Source of the DNA: Antedon bifida
Taxonomy: Eukaryota; Echinodermata; Crinoidea; Comatulida; Antedonidae
Length of the DNA stretch: 64,000 nt
Direction of reading: 5' to 3'
Assembly: GCA_963402885.1 (NCBI GenBank)
Contig: OY727093.1
Coordinates: forward strand, 25,171,409-25,235,408
The notes below the pieces were generated by a model. The model was not told the DNA's origin. It worked only from the letters and a program-made list of their open reading frames with translations, and ran no database searches. Made by a program: the position numbers and the translations under genes. Below are positions 33,586 to 47,125 of this stretch, piece after piece (positions within the stretch are counted from its first letter, which is position 1; the number at the start of each line of letters is the position of its first letter).

Positions 33586-36500
33586 AATACTATTTTATTA
33601 TCACTGTGCGCGAGTGCAACGAAAATGGGTATAGTAGCGCATAGTGCTAAACTAAGTCTTATTTATTATCACTGTGCTCAAGTACAACAAAAATGGGTAT
33701 AGTAGAGCATAATGCTAAATTAAAACCTATTTATAATCACTGGGCGCGAGTGCAACCAAAAAGGGTATAGTTAGTGCACAGTGCTAAAGTAAATCCTATT
33801 TATCATCACTGTGAGGGAGCACAACCAAAATTGGTATAGTAGATCATAATTCTAAATTAAATCCAATTTGTTATCACTGTGCGCGAGTGCAACCAAAATG
33901 GATATGGTAGCGCACAGTGCTAAACTAGATTCTATTTATTAACACTGTGCGCGAGTGCAACTAAAATAGGTATAGTAGCGCATAGTCCTAGACTAAATAC
34001 TATTTATTATCACTGTGCGCGAGTGCAACCAAAATGGGTATAGTAGCGCACAGTGCTAAACTAAGTCCTATTTAATATCATTGTGAGCGAGTGCAACTAA
34101 AATGGGTATAGTTTGTGCACAGTGCTAAAGTAAATCCTATTTATCATCACTATGAGCGACCACTACCAAAATTGGTATAGTAGATCATAGTTCTAAATTA
34201 AATCCTATTATTTATCACTGTGCTCAAGTACAACCAAAATGGGTATGGTAGCGCACAGTGCTAAAGTAAATCCTATTTATTATCACTGTGCTCAAGTACA
34301 ACCAAAATTGGTATGTTTGCGCACAGTGCTAAATTAAATCCTATTTATTATCACTGTGCGCGAGTGCAACCAAAATGGGTATGGTAGCGCACAGTGCTAA
34401 ACTAGATTCTATTTATTAACACTATGCGCGAGTGCAACTAAAATGGGTATAGTAGCGCATAGTGCTAGACTAAATACTATTTATTATCACTGTGCGCGAG
34501 TACAACAAAAATGGGTATAGTAGCGCACAGTGCTAAACTAAGTCCTATTTATTAACACTATGCGCGAGTGCAACTAAAATGGGTATAGTAGCGCATAGTG
34601 CTAGACTAAATACTATTTATTATCACTGTGCGCGAGTGCAACAAAAATGGGTTTAGTAGCGCACAGTGCTAAACTAAGTCCTATTTATTATCATTGTGCT
34701 CAATTACAACTAAAATGGGTATGGTTGCGCACAGTGCTAAACTAAATCCTATTTGTTATCACTGTGCGCGAGTGCAACCAAAATGGATATACTAGCGCAC
34801 AGTGCTAAACTAGATTTTATTTATTATCACTGTGCTCAAGTACCACCAAAATGGGTATGGTAGCGCATAGTGCTAAACTAGATCTTATATTTTATCACTG
34901 TGCTCAAGTACCACCAAAATGGGTCTTTTAGCGCACAATGCTAAACTAAATCCTATTTATTATCACTGTGCTCAAGTACAACCAAAATGGGTATGGTAGC
35001 ACACAGTGCTAAACTAAATCCTATTTGTTATCACTGTGCTCAAGTACCACCAACATGGGTATGGTAGCGCACAGTGCTAAACTAAATCCTATTTATTATC
35101 ACTGTGCGCGAGTGCAACCAAAATGGGTATGATAGCGCACAGTACTAAACTAAATATTATTTATTATCACTGTGCTCAAGTACCAGCAAAATGGGTATGG
35201 TAGCGCACAGTGCTAAAGTAGATCTTATATTTTATCACTGTGCTCAAGTACCACCAAAATGGGTATGGTAGCGCACTGTGCTAAACTAGATCCAATGCAT
35301 TATCACTGTGCGCGAGTGCAACCAAAATGGGTATACTAGCGCACAGTGTTAAACTAAATCCTATTTATTATCACTGTGCTCAAGTACAACCAAAATGGGT
35401 ATGGAAGCGCACAGTGCTAAACTAAATTCTATTTATTATCACTTTGCGTGAGTGCAACCAAAATGGGTATGGTAGCGCACAGTACTAAACTAAATATTAT
35501 TTATCACTGTGCTCAAGTACAACCAAAATGGGTATGGTAGCGCACAGTGCTAAAGTAAATCCTATTTATTATCACTGTGCTCAAGTACAACCAAAATTGG
35601 TATGTTTGCGCACAGTGCTAAATTAAATCCTATTTATTATCACTGTGCGCGAGTGCAACCAACATGGGTATGGTAGCGCACAGTGCTAAAGTAAATCCTA
35701 TTTATTATCACTGTGCGCGAGTGCAACTAAAATGGGTATAGTACCGCATAGTGCTATACTAAATACTATTTATTATCACTGTGCGCGAGTGCAACCAAAA
35801 TGGGTATAGTAGCGCACAGTGCTAAACTGAGTCCTATTTATTATCACTGTGCGCGAGTGCAACCAAAATTGGTATGGTAGCGCATAGTGCTAGACTAAAT
35901 ACTATTTATTTTCACTGTGCGCGAATGCAACCAAAATGGGTATAGTAGCGCACAGTGCTAAACTAAGTCCTATTTATTATCATTGTGCTCAAGTACAACC
36001 AAAATGGGTATGGTTGTGCACAGTGCTAAACTAAACCGTATTTGTTATCACTGTGCGCGAGTGCAACCAAAATGGATATACTAGCGCACAGTACTAAACT
36101 AGATTTTATTCATTATCACTGTGCTCAAGTACAACCAAAATGGGTATGGTAGCGCACAGTGCTAAACTAGATCTTATATTTTATCACTGTGCTCAAGTAC
36201 CACCAAAATGGGTCTTTTAGCGCACAATGCTAAACTAAATCCTATCTATTATCACTGTGCGGAAGTACAACCAAAATGGGTATACTAGCGCACAGTGCTA
36301 AACTAGATTTTATTTATTATCACTGTTCTCAAGTACCACCAAAATGGGTATGGTAGCGCACAGTGCTAAACTAGATCCTATTTATTATCACTGTGCTCAA
36401 GTACAACCCAAATGGATATGGTAGTGCACAGTGCTAAACTAAATCCTATTTATTATCACTGTGCTCAAGTACCACCAACATGGGTATGGTAGCGCAGAGT

Positions 36501-39025
36501 GCTAAACTAGATCCTATTTATTATCACTGTGCGCAAGTACAACCAATATGGGTATGGTAGCGAACAGTGCTAAACTAGATCCTATATAGTATCGCTGTGC
36601 GCGAGTGCAACCAAAATGAGTATACTAGCGCACAGTGCGAAACTAGATCCTATTTATTATCACTGTGCTCAAGTACCACCAACATGGGTATGGTAGTGCA
36701 CAGTGCTAAACTAAATCCTATTTATTATCACTGTGCTCAAGTACCACCAACATGGGTATGGTAGCGCAGAGTGCTAAACTAGATCCTATTTATTATCACT
36801 GTGCGCAAGTACAACCAATATGGGTATGATAGCGCATAGTGCTAAACTAAATGTTATTTATTATCACTGTGCACATCAAGCGCAACCAAAATGGTTATAG
36901 TAGCGCATATTTCTAAAAAAGATTCTATTTATTATCACTGTGCTCTAGTACCACCAAAATGGGTATGATAGTGCACAGTGCTAAACTAAATCCTATGTAT
37001 TATCACTGTGCTCGAGTACAACCAAAACGGGTATACTAGCGCACAGTGCTAAACTAGATCCTATTTATTATCACTGTGCTCTGGTACCACCAAACGGGTA
37101 TACTAGCGCAGAGTGCTAAACTAGATCCTATTTATTATCACTGTGCTCAAGTACCACTAAAATGAATATGGAAGGGCACTATGCTAAACTAGATCCTATG
37201 TATTATCACTGTACGCGAGTGCAACCAAAATGGGTATAGTAGCGCAAAGTGCTAAACTAAATCCTATTTGTCAACACTGTGCGCGAATGCAACCAAAATG
37301 AGTATACTAGCGCACAGTTCGAAACTAGATCCTATTTATTATCACTGTGCTCAAGTACCACCAATATGGGTATGGTAGCGCAGAGTGCTAAACTAGATCC
37401 TATTTATTATCACTGTACGCAAGTACAACCAATATGGGTATGATAGCGCATAGTGCTAAACTAAATGTTATTTATTATCACTGTGCACATCAAGCGAAAC
37501 CAAAATGGTTATAGTAGCGCACATTTCTACAAAAGATCCTATTTATTATCACTGTGCTCTAGTACCACCAAAATGGGTAAGATAGTGCACGGTGCTAAAC
37601 TAAATCCTATGTATTATCACTGTGCTCGAGTGCAACCAAAACGGGTATACTAGCGCACAGTGCTAAACGAGATCCTATTTATTATCACTGTGCTCTGCTA
37701 CCACCAAAATGGGTATGGTAGCGCACAGTGCTAAACTAAATCGTTTTTATTATCACTGTGCTCAGGTACCACCAAAATAGGTATGGTAGGGCACAGTGCT
37801 AAACTAGATCTTATTCATTATCACTGTGCTCAAGAACCACCAAAATAGGTATAGTAGCGCACAGTGCTAAACTAAATCCTATTTATTATCACTGCTCAAG
37901 TACCACCAAAATGGATATGGAAGCGCACTATGCTAAACTAGATCCTATGTATTATCACTGTACGCGAGCGCAACCAAAACGGGTATACTAGCGCACAGTG
38001 CTAACTAAATCCTATTTATTATCACTGTGCTCAAGTACCACCTAAATGGGTATGGTAGCTCACAGTGCTAAACTAAATCTTATCTATTATCACTGTGCGC
38101 GAGTGCAACCAAAATGCGTATACTAGCGCACAGTGCTAAACTAGATTTTATTTATTATCACTGTGCTCAAGTACCACAAAAATGGGAATGGTAGCGCACA
38201 GTGCTAAACTAGATCCTATTTATTATCACTGTGCACGAGCGCAACCAAAACGGGTATACTAGCGCACAGTGCTAAACTAATTCCTATTTATTATCACTGT
38301 GCGTGAGTGCAACCAAAATGGGTATGGTAGCGAACAGTGCTAAACTAGATCCTATGTAGTATCACTGTGCGCGAGTGCAACCAAAATGGGTATACTAGTG
38401 CACAGTGCTAAACTAGATTTTATTTATTATCACTGTGCTCAAGTACCACCAAAATGGGTATAGTAGCTCTCAGTGCTAAACTATATCCTATTTATTATCA
38501 CTGTGCTCAATTACCACCAAAATGAATATGGTAGCGCACAGTGCTAAACTAGATCCTATGTATTATCACTTTGCGCGAGTGCAACCAAAATGTGTATACT
38601 AGCGCACAGTGCTAAACTAGATCCTATTTATTATCACTGTGCTCAAGTACCAAAAACATGGATATGGTAGCGCAGAGTGCTCAACTAGATACTATTTATT
38701 ATCACTGTGCTCAAGTACCACCAAAATTGGTATGGTAGCGCACTGTACTAAACTAGATCCTATGTATTATCACTGTGCGCGAGTGCAACAAAATGGGTAT
38801 ACTAGCGCACAGCGCTAAACTAGATCCTCTTTATTATCACTGTGCTCAAGTACCACCAACATGGGTATGGTAGCGCAGAGTGCTAAACTAGATCCTATTT
38901 ATTATCACTGTACGCAAGTACAACCAATATGGGTATGATAGCGCAGAGTGCTAAACTAGATCCTATTTATTATCACTGTGCTCAAGTACCACTAAAATGA
39001 ATATGGTAGCGCACAGTACTAAACT
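33586..39025 (+). repeat. 68-bp satellite array, segment 4
   Basis: Satellite resumes with the right-hand target-site duplication (33,586-33,592). Up to about 36,540 the monomers are unusually mixed. Many have GCGCATAGTGCTAGACTAAATAC, TAGATCATAGTTC or GTTTGCGCACAG variants, and the alternation of the two flavours is weaker than elsewhere. From 36,545 the sequence is copy 1 of the 8,028-bp-offset duplication. There is no gene; the open frame at 37,465-37,653 is repeated at 45,493-45,681 only because the block is duplicated. Confidence 0.95.
34066..34258 (+). repeat. Partner of the 25,611-25,803 patch
   Basis: This shares the GAGCGACCACTACC and TAGATCATAGTTC monomers with 25,611-25,803 at an offset of 8,455. 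One visible difference near the end is CACAGTGCT here against CACAGCGCT there. The LINE at 31-33 kb lies between the two copies. Confidence 0.7.
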
Positions 39026-39097
39026 TATTTCATATTCATATTGATAATGCCAGTGAGTTATTAATTTTCATTTATGTAATTAATTTTCTTCATAAAA
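39026..39097. other. 72-bp non-satellite module, copy 1
   Basis: TATTTCATATTCATATTG to CTTCATAAAA has no similarity to the monomer. It follows CAGTACTAAACT and is followed by CAAAATAGGTATGG, so it replaces about half a monomer (the right palindrome arm and spacer) and is not simply inserted. It is AT-rich with no ORF, terminal repeats or obvious target duplication. Its origin is not recognised. Copies are at 41,101, 47,054 and 49,129. Confidence 0.8.
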
Positions 39098-41100
39098 CAA
39101 AATAGGTATGGTAGCGCACAGTACTAAACTAAATATTATTTATTTTCACTGTGCTCAAGTATCACCAACATGGGTATGGTAGCGCACAATGCTAAACTAA
39201 ATATTATTTATTATCACTGTGCGCGAGTGTAACCAAAATGGATATACTAGCGCACAGTGCTAAACTGGATTTTATTTATTATCACTGTGGTCAAGTACCA
39301 CCAAAATGGGTATGGTAGCGCACAGTGCTAAACTAGATCTTATATTTTATCACTGTGCTCAAGTACCACCAAAATGGGTATGGTAGCGCACTGTGCTAAA
39401 CTAGATCCTATGCATTATCACTGTGCGCGAGTGCAACCAAAATGGGTATGGAAGCGCACAGTGCTAAACTAAATCCTATTTGTTATCACTGTGCGCGAGT
39501 GCAACCAAAATGGGTATGGTAGCGCACAGTGCTAAACTAAATCCTATTTATTTTCACTGTGCTCAAGTATCACCAACATGGGTATGGTAGCGCACAATGC
39601 TAAACTAAATTTTATTTATTATCACTGTGCGCGAGTGTAACCAAAATGGATATACTAGCGCACAGTGCTAAACTGGATTTTATTTATTATCACTGTGATC
39701 AAGTACCACCAAAATGGGTATGGTAGCGCACAGTGCTAAACTAGATCCTATGCATTATCACTGTGCGTGAGTGCAACCAAAATGGGTATAGAAGCGCACA
39801 GTGCTAAACTAAATCCTATTTGTTATCACTGTGCGCGAGTGCAACCAAAATGGGTATGGTAGCGCACAGTGCTAAACTAAATCCTATTTATTATCACTGT
39901 GCGCGAGTACAACCAAAATGGGTATACTAGCGCACAGTATTAAACTAAATCCTATTTATTATCACTGTGCTCGAGTGCAACCAAAATGGATATGGTAGCG
40001 CACAGTACTAAACTAAATATTATTTATTATCACTGTGCTCAAGTACAACCAAAATGGGTATGGAAGCGCACAGTGCTAAACTAAATCCTATTTGTTATCA
40101 CTATGCGCGAGTGCAACCAAAATGCGTATACTAGCGCACAGTGCTAAACTAGATTTTATTTATTATCACTGTGCTGAAGTACCACAAAAATGGGGATGGA
40201 ACGCACAGTGCTAAACTAGGTCCTATTTATTATCACTGTGCACGAGCGCAACCAAAACGGGTATACTAGCGCACAGTGCTAAACTAATTTCTATTTATTA
40301 TCACTGTGCGTGAGTGCAACCAAAATGGGTATGGTAGCGAACAGTGCTAAACTAGATCCTATGTAGTATCACTGTGCGCGAGTGCAACCAAAATGGGTAT
40401 ACTAGCGCACAGTGCTAAACTAGATTTTATTTATTATCACTGTGCTCAAGTACCACCAAAATGGGTATAGTAGCGCACAGTTCTAAACTAAATCCGTTTT
40501 ATTATCACTGTGCTCAAGTACCACCAAAATGGGTATGGTAGCGCACTGTGTTAAACTAAATCCTATTATTTTCACTGTGCTCAAGTACCACAAAAATGGG
40601 TATGATAGCTCTCAGTGCTAAACTATATCCTATTTATTATCACTGTGCTCAATTACCAACAAAATGAATATGGTAGCGCACAGTGCTAAACTAGATCCTA
40701 TGTATTATCACTTTGCGCGAGTGCAACCAAAATGTGTATACTAGCGCACAGTGCTAAACTAGATCCTATTTATTATCACTGTGCTCAAGTACCAAAAACA
40801 TGGATATGGTAGCGCACAGTGCTAAACTAATTCCTATTTATTATCACTGTGCGTGAGTGCAACCAAAATGGGTATGGTAGCGAACAGTGCTAAACTAGAA
40901 CCTATATAGTATCGCTGTGCGCGAGTGCAACCAAAATGAGTATACTAGCGCACAGTGCGAAACTAGATCCTATTTATTATCACTGTGCTCAAGTACCACC
41001 AAAACGGGTATACTAGCGCAGAGTGCTAAACTAGATCCTATTTATTATCACTGTGCTCAAGTACCACTAAAATGAATATGGTAGCGCACAGTACTAAACT
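39098..41100 (+). repeat. 68-bp satellite array, segment 5
   Basis: About 30 monomers lie between the first two 72-bp modules. Distinctive variants are AAACTGGATTTTATTT, GTGTAACCAAAATGG and CAAGTATCACCAAC. The 5' part is repeated after the second module with one monomer missing. Nothing but satellite is seen. Confidence 0.95.
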
Positions 41101-41172
41101 TATTTCATATTCATATTGATAATGCCAGTGAGTTATTAATTTTCATTTATGTAATAAATTTTCTTCATAAAA
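41101..41172. other. 72-bp non-satellite module, copy 2
   Basis: Same module and same junctions as at 39,026, 2,075 bp downstream. One difference was seen: GTAATAAATT here, where the other three copies have GTAATTAATT. The shared junctions show it was copied together with flanking satellite. Confidence 0.8.
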
Positions 41173-44100
41173 CAAAATAGGTATGGTAGCGCACAGTACT
41201 AAACTAAATATTATTTATTTTCACTGTGCTCAAGTATCACCAACATGGGTATGGTAGCGCACAGTGCTAAACTGGATTTTATTTATTATCACTGTGGTCA
41301 AGTACCACCAAAATGGGTATGGTAGCGCACAGTGCTAAACTAGATCTTATATTTTATCACTGTGCTCAAGTACCACCAAAATAGGTATGGTAGCGCACTG
41401 TGCTAAACTAGATCCTATGCATTATCACTGTGCGCGAGTGCAACCAAAATGGGTATGGAAGCGCACAGTGCTAAACTAAATCCTATTTATTATCACTGTG
41501 CGCGAGTGCAACCAAAATGGGTATGGTAGCGCACAGTGCTAAACTAAATCCTATTTATTACCACTGTGCGCGAGTGCAACCAAAATGGGTATGGTAGCGC
41601 ACAGTGCTAAAGTAAATCCTATGTCTTATCACTGTGCGCGAGTACAACCAAAATGGGTATACTAGCGCACAGTATTAAACTAAATCCTATTTATTATCAC
41701 TGTGCTCCAGTGCAACCAAAATGGATATGGTAGCGCACAGTACTAAACTAAATATTATTTATTATCACTGTGCTCAAGTACAACCAAAATGGGTATGGAA
41801 GCGCACAGTGCTAAACTAAATCCTATTTGTTATCACTGTGCGCGAGTGCAACCAAAATGGGTATACTAGCGCACAGTGCTAAACTAGATTTTATTTATTA
41901 TCACTGTGCTCAAGTACCACCAAAATGGGTATGGTAGCGCACAGTGCTAAACTAGATCCTATTTATTATCACTGTGCGCGAGCGGAACCAAAATGGGTAT
42001 AGTAGCGCAAAGTTCTATACTAAATCCGTTTTATTATCACTGTGCTCAAGTACCACCAAAATGGGTATGGTAGCGCACTGTGTTAAACTAAATCCTATTA
42101 TTATCACTGTGCTCAAGTACCACACAAAATGGGTATGATAGCTCTCAGTGCTCAACTATATCCTATTTATTATCACTGTGCTCAATTACCACCAAAATGA
42201 ATATGGTAGCGCACAATGCTAAACTAGATCCTATATATTATCACTGTGTGCGAGTGCAACCAAAATGGGTATACTAGCGCACAGTGCTAAACTAGATCCT
42301 ATTTATTATCACTGTGCTCAAGTACCAAAAACATGGATATGGTAGCGCAGAGTGCTAACTAGATACTATTTATTATCACTGTGCTCAAGTACCACCAAAA
42401 TTGGTATGGTAGCGCACTGTACTAAACTAGATCCTATGTATTATCACTGTGCGCGAGTGCAACAAAATGGGTAGACTAGCGCACAGTGCTAACCTAGATC
42501 CTATTTATTATCACTGTGCTCAAGTACCACCAATATGGGTATGGTAGCGCACAGTGCTAAACTAATTCCTTTTTATTATCACTGTGCGTGAGTGCAACCA
42601 AAATGGGTATGGTAGCGAAAAGTGCTAAACTAGATCCTATGTAGTATCAGTGTGCGCGAGTGCAACCAAAATGGGTATAGTAGCGCAAAGTTCTAAACTA
42701 AATCCGTTTTATTATCACTGTGCTCAAGTACCACCAAAATGGGTATGGTAGCGCACAGTGCTAAACTAAATCCTATTTATTATCACTGTGCGTGAGTGCA
42801 ACGAAAATGGGTATGGTAGCGCACAGTGCTAAACTAGATCCTATGTATTATCACTGTGTCACTGAGTGCAACCAAAATGGATATACTAGTCCACAGCGCT
42901 AAACTAGATCTTATATATTATCACTGTGCTCAAGTACCACCAAAATGGGTATGGTAGCGCACAGTGCTAAACTAGATCTTATATATTATCAATGTGCTCA
43001 AGTACAACCAAAATAGATATGGTAGCCCACAGTGTTAAACTAAACCTTATCTATTATCAATGTGCGCGAGTGCAACCAAAATGGGTATACTAGCGCACAG
43101 TGCTAAACTAGATCCTATGTATTATCACTGTGCTCAAGTACCAAAAACATGGATATGGTAGCGCAGAGTGCTAAACTAGATACTATTTATTATCACTGTG
43201 CTCAAGTACCACCAAAATTGGTATGGTAGCGCACTGTACTAAACTAGATCCTATGTATTATCACTGTGCGCGAGTGCAACAAAATGGGTAGACTAGCGCA
43301 CAGTGCTAACCTAGATCCTATTTATTATCACTGTGCTCAAGTACCACCAATATGGGTATGGTAGCGCACAGTGCTAAACTAATTCCTTTTTATTATCACT
43401 GTGCGTGAGTGCAACCAAAATGGGTATACTAGCGCACAGTGCGAAACTAGATCCTATTTATTATCACTTTGCTCAAGTACCACCAACATGGGTATGGTAG
43501 CACACAGTGCTAAACTAAATCCTATTTATTATCACTGTGCGTGAGTGCAACGAAAATGGGTATGGTAGCGCACAGTGCTAAACTAGATCCTATGTATTAT
43601 CACTGTGTCACTGAGTGCAACCAAAATGGATATACTAGTCCACAGCGCTAAACTAGATCTTATATATTATCACTGTGCTCAAGTACCACCAAAATGGGTA
43701 TGGTAGCGCACAGTGCTAAACTAGATCTTATATATTATCAATGTGCTCAAGTACAACCAAAATAGATATGGTAGCCCACAGTGTTAAACTAAACCTTATC
43801 TATTATCAATGTGCGCGAGTGCAACCAAAATGGGTATACTAGCGCACAGTGCTAAACTAGATCCTATGTATTATCACTGTGCGCGAGTGCAACAAAATGG
43901 GTATACTAGCGCACAGTGCTAAACTAGATCCTCTTTATTATCACTGTGCTCAAGTACCACCAACATGGGTATGGTAGCGCACAGTGCTAAACTAATTCCT
44001 ATTTATTATCACTGTTCGTGAGTGCAACCAAAATGGGTATGGTAGCGAACAGTGCTAAACTAGATCCTATGTAGTATCACTGTGCGCGAGTGCAACCAAA

Positions 44101-47053
44101 ATGGGTATACTAGCGCACAGTGCTAAACTAGATTTTATTTATTATCACTGTGCACAAGTACCACCAAAATGTGTATGGTAGCGCACAGTGCTAAACTAGA
44201 TCCTATTTATTATCACTGTGCGCGAGCGCAACCAAAATGGGTATAATAGCGCACAGTTTTAAACTAAATCCGTTTTATTATCACTGTGCTCAAGTACCAC
44301 CAAAATGGGTATGGTAGCGCACTGTGTTAAACTAAATCCTTTTATTTTCACTGTGCTCAAGTACCACAAAAATGGGTATGATAGCTCTCAGTGCTAAACT
44401 ATATCCTATTTATTATCACTGTGCTCAATTACCACCAAAATGAATATGGTAGCGCACAGTGCTAAACTAGATCCTATGTATTATCACTTTGCGCGAGTGC
44501 AACCAAAATGGGTATGGTAGCGCACAGTGCTAAACTAATTCCTATTTATTATCACTGTGCGTGAGTGCAACCAAAATGGGTATGGTAGCGAACAGTGCTA
44601 AACTAGATCCTATATAGTATCGCTGTGCGCGAGTGCAACCAAAATGAGTATACTAGCGCACAGTGCGAAACTAGATCCTATTTATTATCACTGTGCTCAA
44701 GTACCACCAACATGGGTATGGTAGTGCACAGTGCTAAACTAAATCCTATTTATTATCACTGTGCTCAAGTACCACCAACATGGGTATGGTAGCGCAGAGT
44801 GCTAAACTAGATCCTATTTATTATCACTGTGCGCAAGTACAACCAATATGGGTATGATAGCGCATAGTGCTAAACTAAATGTTATTTATTATCACTGTGC
44901 ACATCAAGCGCAACCAAAATGGTTATAGTAGCGCATATTTCTAAAAAAGATTCTATTTATTATCACTGTGCTCTAGTACCACCAAAATGGGTATGATAGT
45001 GCACAGTGCTAAACTAAATCCTATGTATTATCACTGTGCTCGAGTACAACCAAAACGGGTATACTAGCGCACAGTGCTAAACTAGATCCTATTTATTATC
45101 ACTGTGCTCTGGTACCACCAAACGGGTATACTAGCGCAGAGTGCTAAACTAGATCCTATTTATTATCACTGTGCTCAAGTACCACTAAAATGAATATGGA
45201 AGGGCACTATGCTAAACTAGATCCTATGTATTATCACTGTACGCGAGTGCAACCAAAATGGGTATAGTAGCGCAAAGTGCTAAACTAAATCCTATTTGTC
45301 AACACTGTGCGCGAATGCAACCAAAATGAGTATACTAGCGCACAGTTCGAAACTAGATCCTATTTATTATCACTGTGCTCAAGTACCACCAATATGGGTA
45401 TGGTAGCGCAGAGTGCTAAACTAGATCCTATTTATTATCACTGTACGCAAGTACAACCAATATGGGTATGATAGCGCATAGTGCTAAACTAAATGTTATT
45501 TATTATCACTGTGCACATCAAGCGAAACCAAAATGGTTATAGTAGCGCACATTTCTACAAAAGATCCTATTTATTATCACTGTGCTCTAGTACCACCAAA
45601 ATGGGTAAGATAGTGCACGGTGCTAAACTAAATCCTATGTATTATCACTGTGCTCGAGTGCAACCAAAACGGGTATACTAGCGCACAGTGCTAAACGAGA
45701 TCCTATTTATTATCACTGTGCTCTGCTACCACCAAAATGGGTATGGTAGCGCACAGTGCTAAACTAAATCGTTTTTATTATCACTGTGCTCAGGTACCAC
45801 CAAAATAGGTATGGTAGGGCACAGTGCTAAACTAGATCTTATTCATTATCACTGTGCTCAAGAACCACCAAAATAGGTATAGTAGCGCACAGTGCTAAAC
45901 TAAATCCTATTTATTATCACTGCTCAAGTACCACCAAAATGGATATGGAAGCGCACTATGCTAAACTAGATCCTATGTATTATCACTGTACGCGAGCGCA
46001 ACCAAAACGGGTATACTAGCGCACAGTGCTAACTAAATCCTATTTATTATCACTGTGCTCAAGTACCACCTAAATGGGTATGGTAGCTCACAGTGCTAAA
46101 CTAAATCTTATCTATTATCACTGTGCGCGAGTGCAACCAAAATGCGTATACTAGCGCACAGTGCTAAACTAGATTTTATTTATTATCACTGTGCTCAAGT
46201 ACCACAAAAATGGGAATGGTAGCGCACAGTGCTAAACTAGATCCTATTTATTATCACTGTGCACGAGCGCAACCAAAACGGGTATACTAGCGCACAGTGC
46301 TAAACTAATTCCTATTTATTATCACTGTGCGTGAGTGCAACCAAAATGGGTATGGTAGCGAACAGTGCTAAACTAGATCCTATGTAGTATCACTGTGCGC
46401 GAGTGCAACCAAAATGGGTATAGTAGTGCACAGTGCTAAACTAGATTTTATTTATTATCACTGTGCTCAAGTACCACCAAAATGGGTATAGTAGCTCTCA
46501 GTGCTAAACTATATCCTATTTATTATCACTGTGCTCAATTACCACCAAAATGAATATGGTAGCGCACAGTGCTAAACTAGATCCTATGTATTATCACTTT
46601 GCGCGAGTGCAACCAAAATGTGTATACTAGCGCACAGTGCTAAACTAGATCCTATTTATTATCACTGTGCTCAAGTACCAAAAACATGGATATGGTAGCG
46701 CAGAGTGCTCAACTAGATACTATTTATTATCACTGTGCTCAAGTACCACCAAAATTGGTATGGTAGCGCACTGTACTAAACTAGATCCTATGTATTATCA
46801 CTGTGCGCGAGTGCAACAAAATGGGTATACTAGCGCACAGCGCTAAACTAGATCCTCTTTATTATCACTGTGCTCAAGTACCACCAACATGGGTATGGTA
46901 GCGCAGAGTGCTAAACTAGATCCTATTTATTATCACTGTACGCAAGTACAACCAATATGGGTATGATAGCGCAGAGTGCTAAACTAGATCCTATTTATTA
47001 TCACTGTGCTCAAGTACCACTAAAATGAATATGGTAGCGCACAGTACTAAACT
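41173..47053 (+). repeat. 68-bp satellite array, segment 6
   Basis: It holds the end of the first 5.3-kb copy, then about 2.7 kb of intervening satellite (41,861-44,572), then the start of the second copy. The intervening part has its own tandem duplication: GGGTAGACTAGCG at 42,469 and 43,286 (offset 817), and GTGTCACTGAGTG at about 42,857 and 43,606 (offset 749). At 44,164-44,558 lies the patch shared with 23,141-23,535. No gene is seen. Confidence 0.95.
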
Positions 47054-47125
47054 TATTTCATATTCATATTGATAATGCCAGTGAGTTATTAATTTTCATT
47101 TATGTAATTAATTTTCTTCATAAAA
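47054..47125. other. 72-bp non-satellite module, copy 3
   Basis: Equivalent of the 39,026 copy, displaced by exactly 8,028 bp with the same flanking monomers. Confidence 0.8.

Larger units (their letters stand above)
36545..41860 (+). repeat. 5.3-kb duplicated block, copy 1
   Basis: It repeats at 44,573-49,888 with a constant offset of 8,028. Checked markers are CGAACAGTGC (36,561 and 44,589), the open frame at 37,465 and 45,493, the 72-bp module at 39,026 and 47,054, the second module at 41,101 and 49,129, and ATGTCTTATC (41,621 and 49,649). Only scattered single-base differences were seen. The block contains a nested duplication of about 2.0 kb (38.1-39.5 kb against 40.1-41.5 kb). Copies diverge at about 41,860 and 49,888. 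Confidence 0.9.

Noticed and set aside
39026-39097. 72-bp module as a miniature inverted-repeat transposon
   Set aside because: No terminal inverted repeats or target duplication were found, and it replaces half a monomer instead of adding to it.
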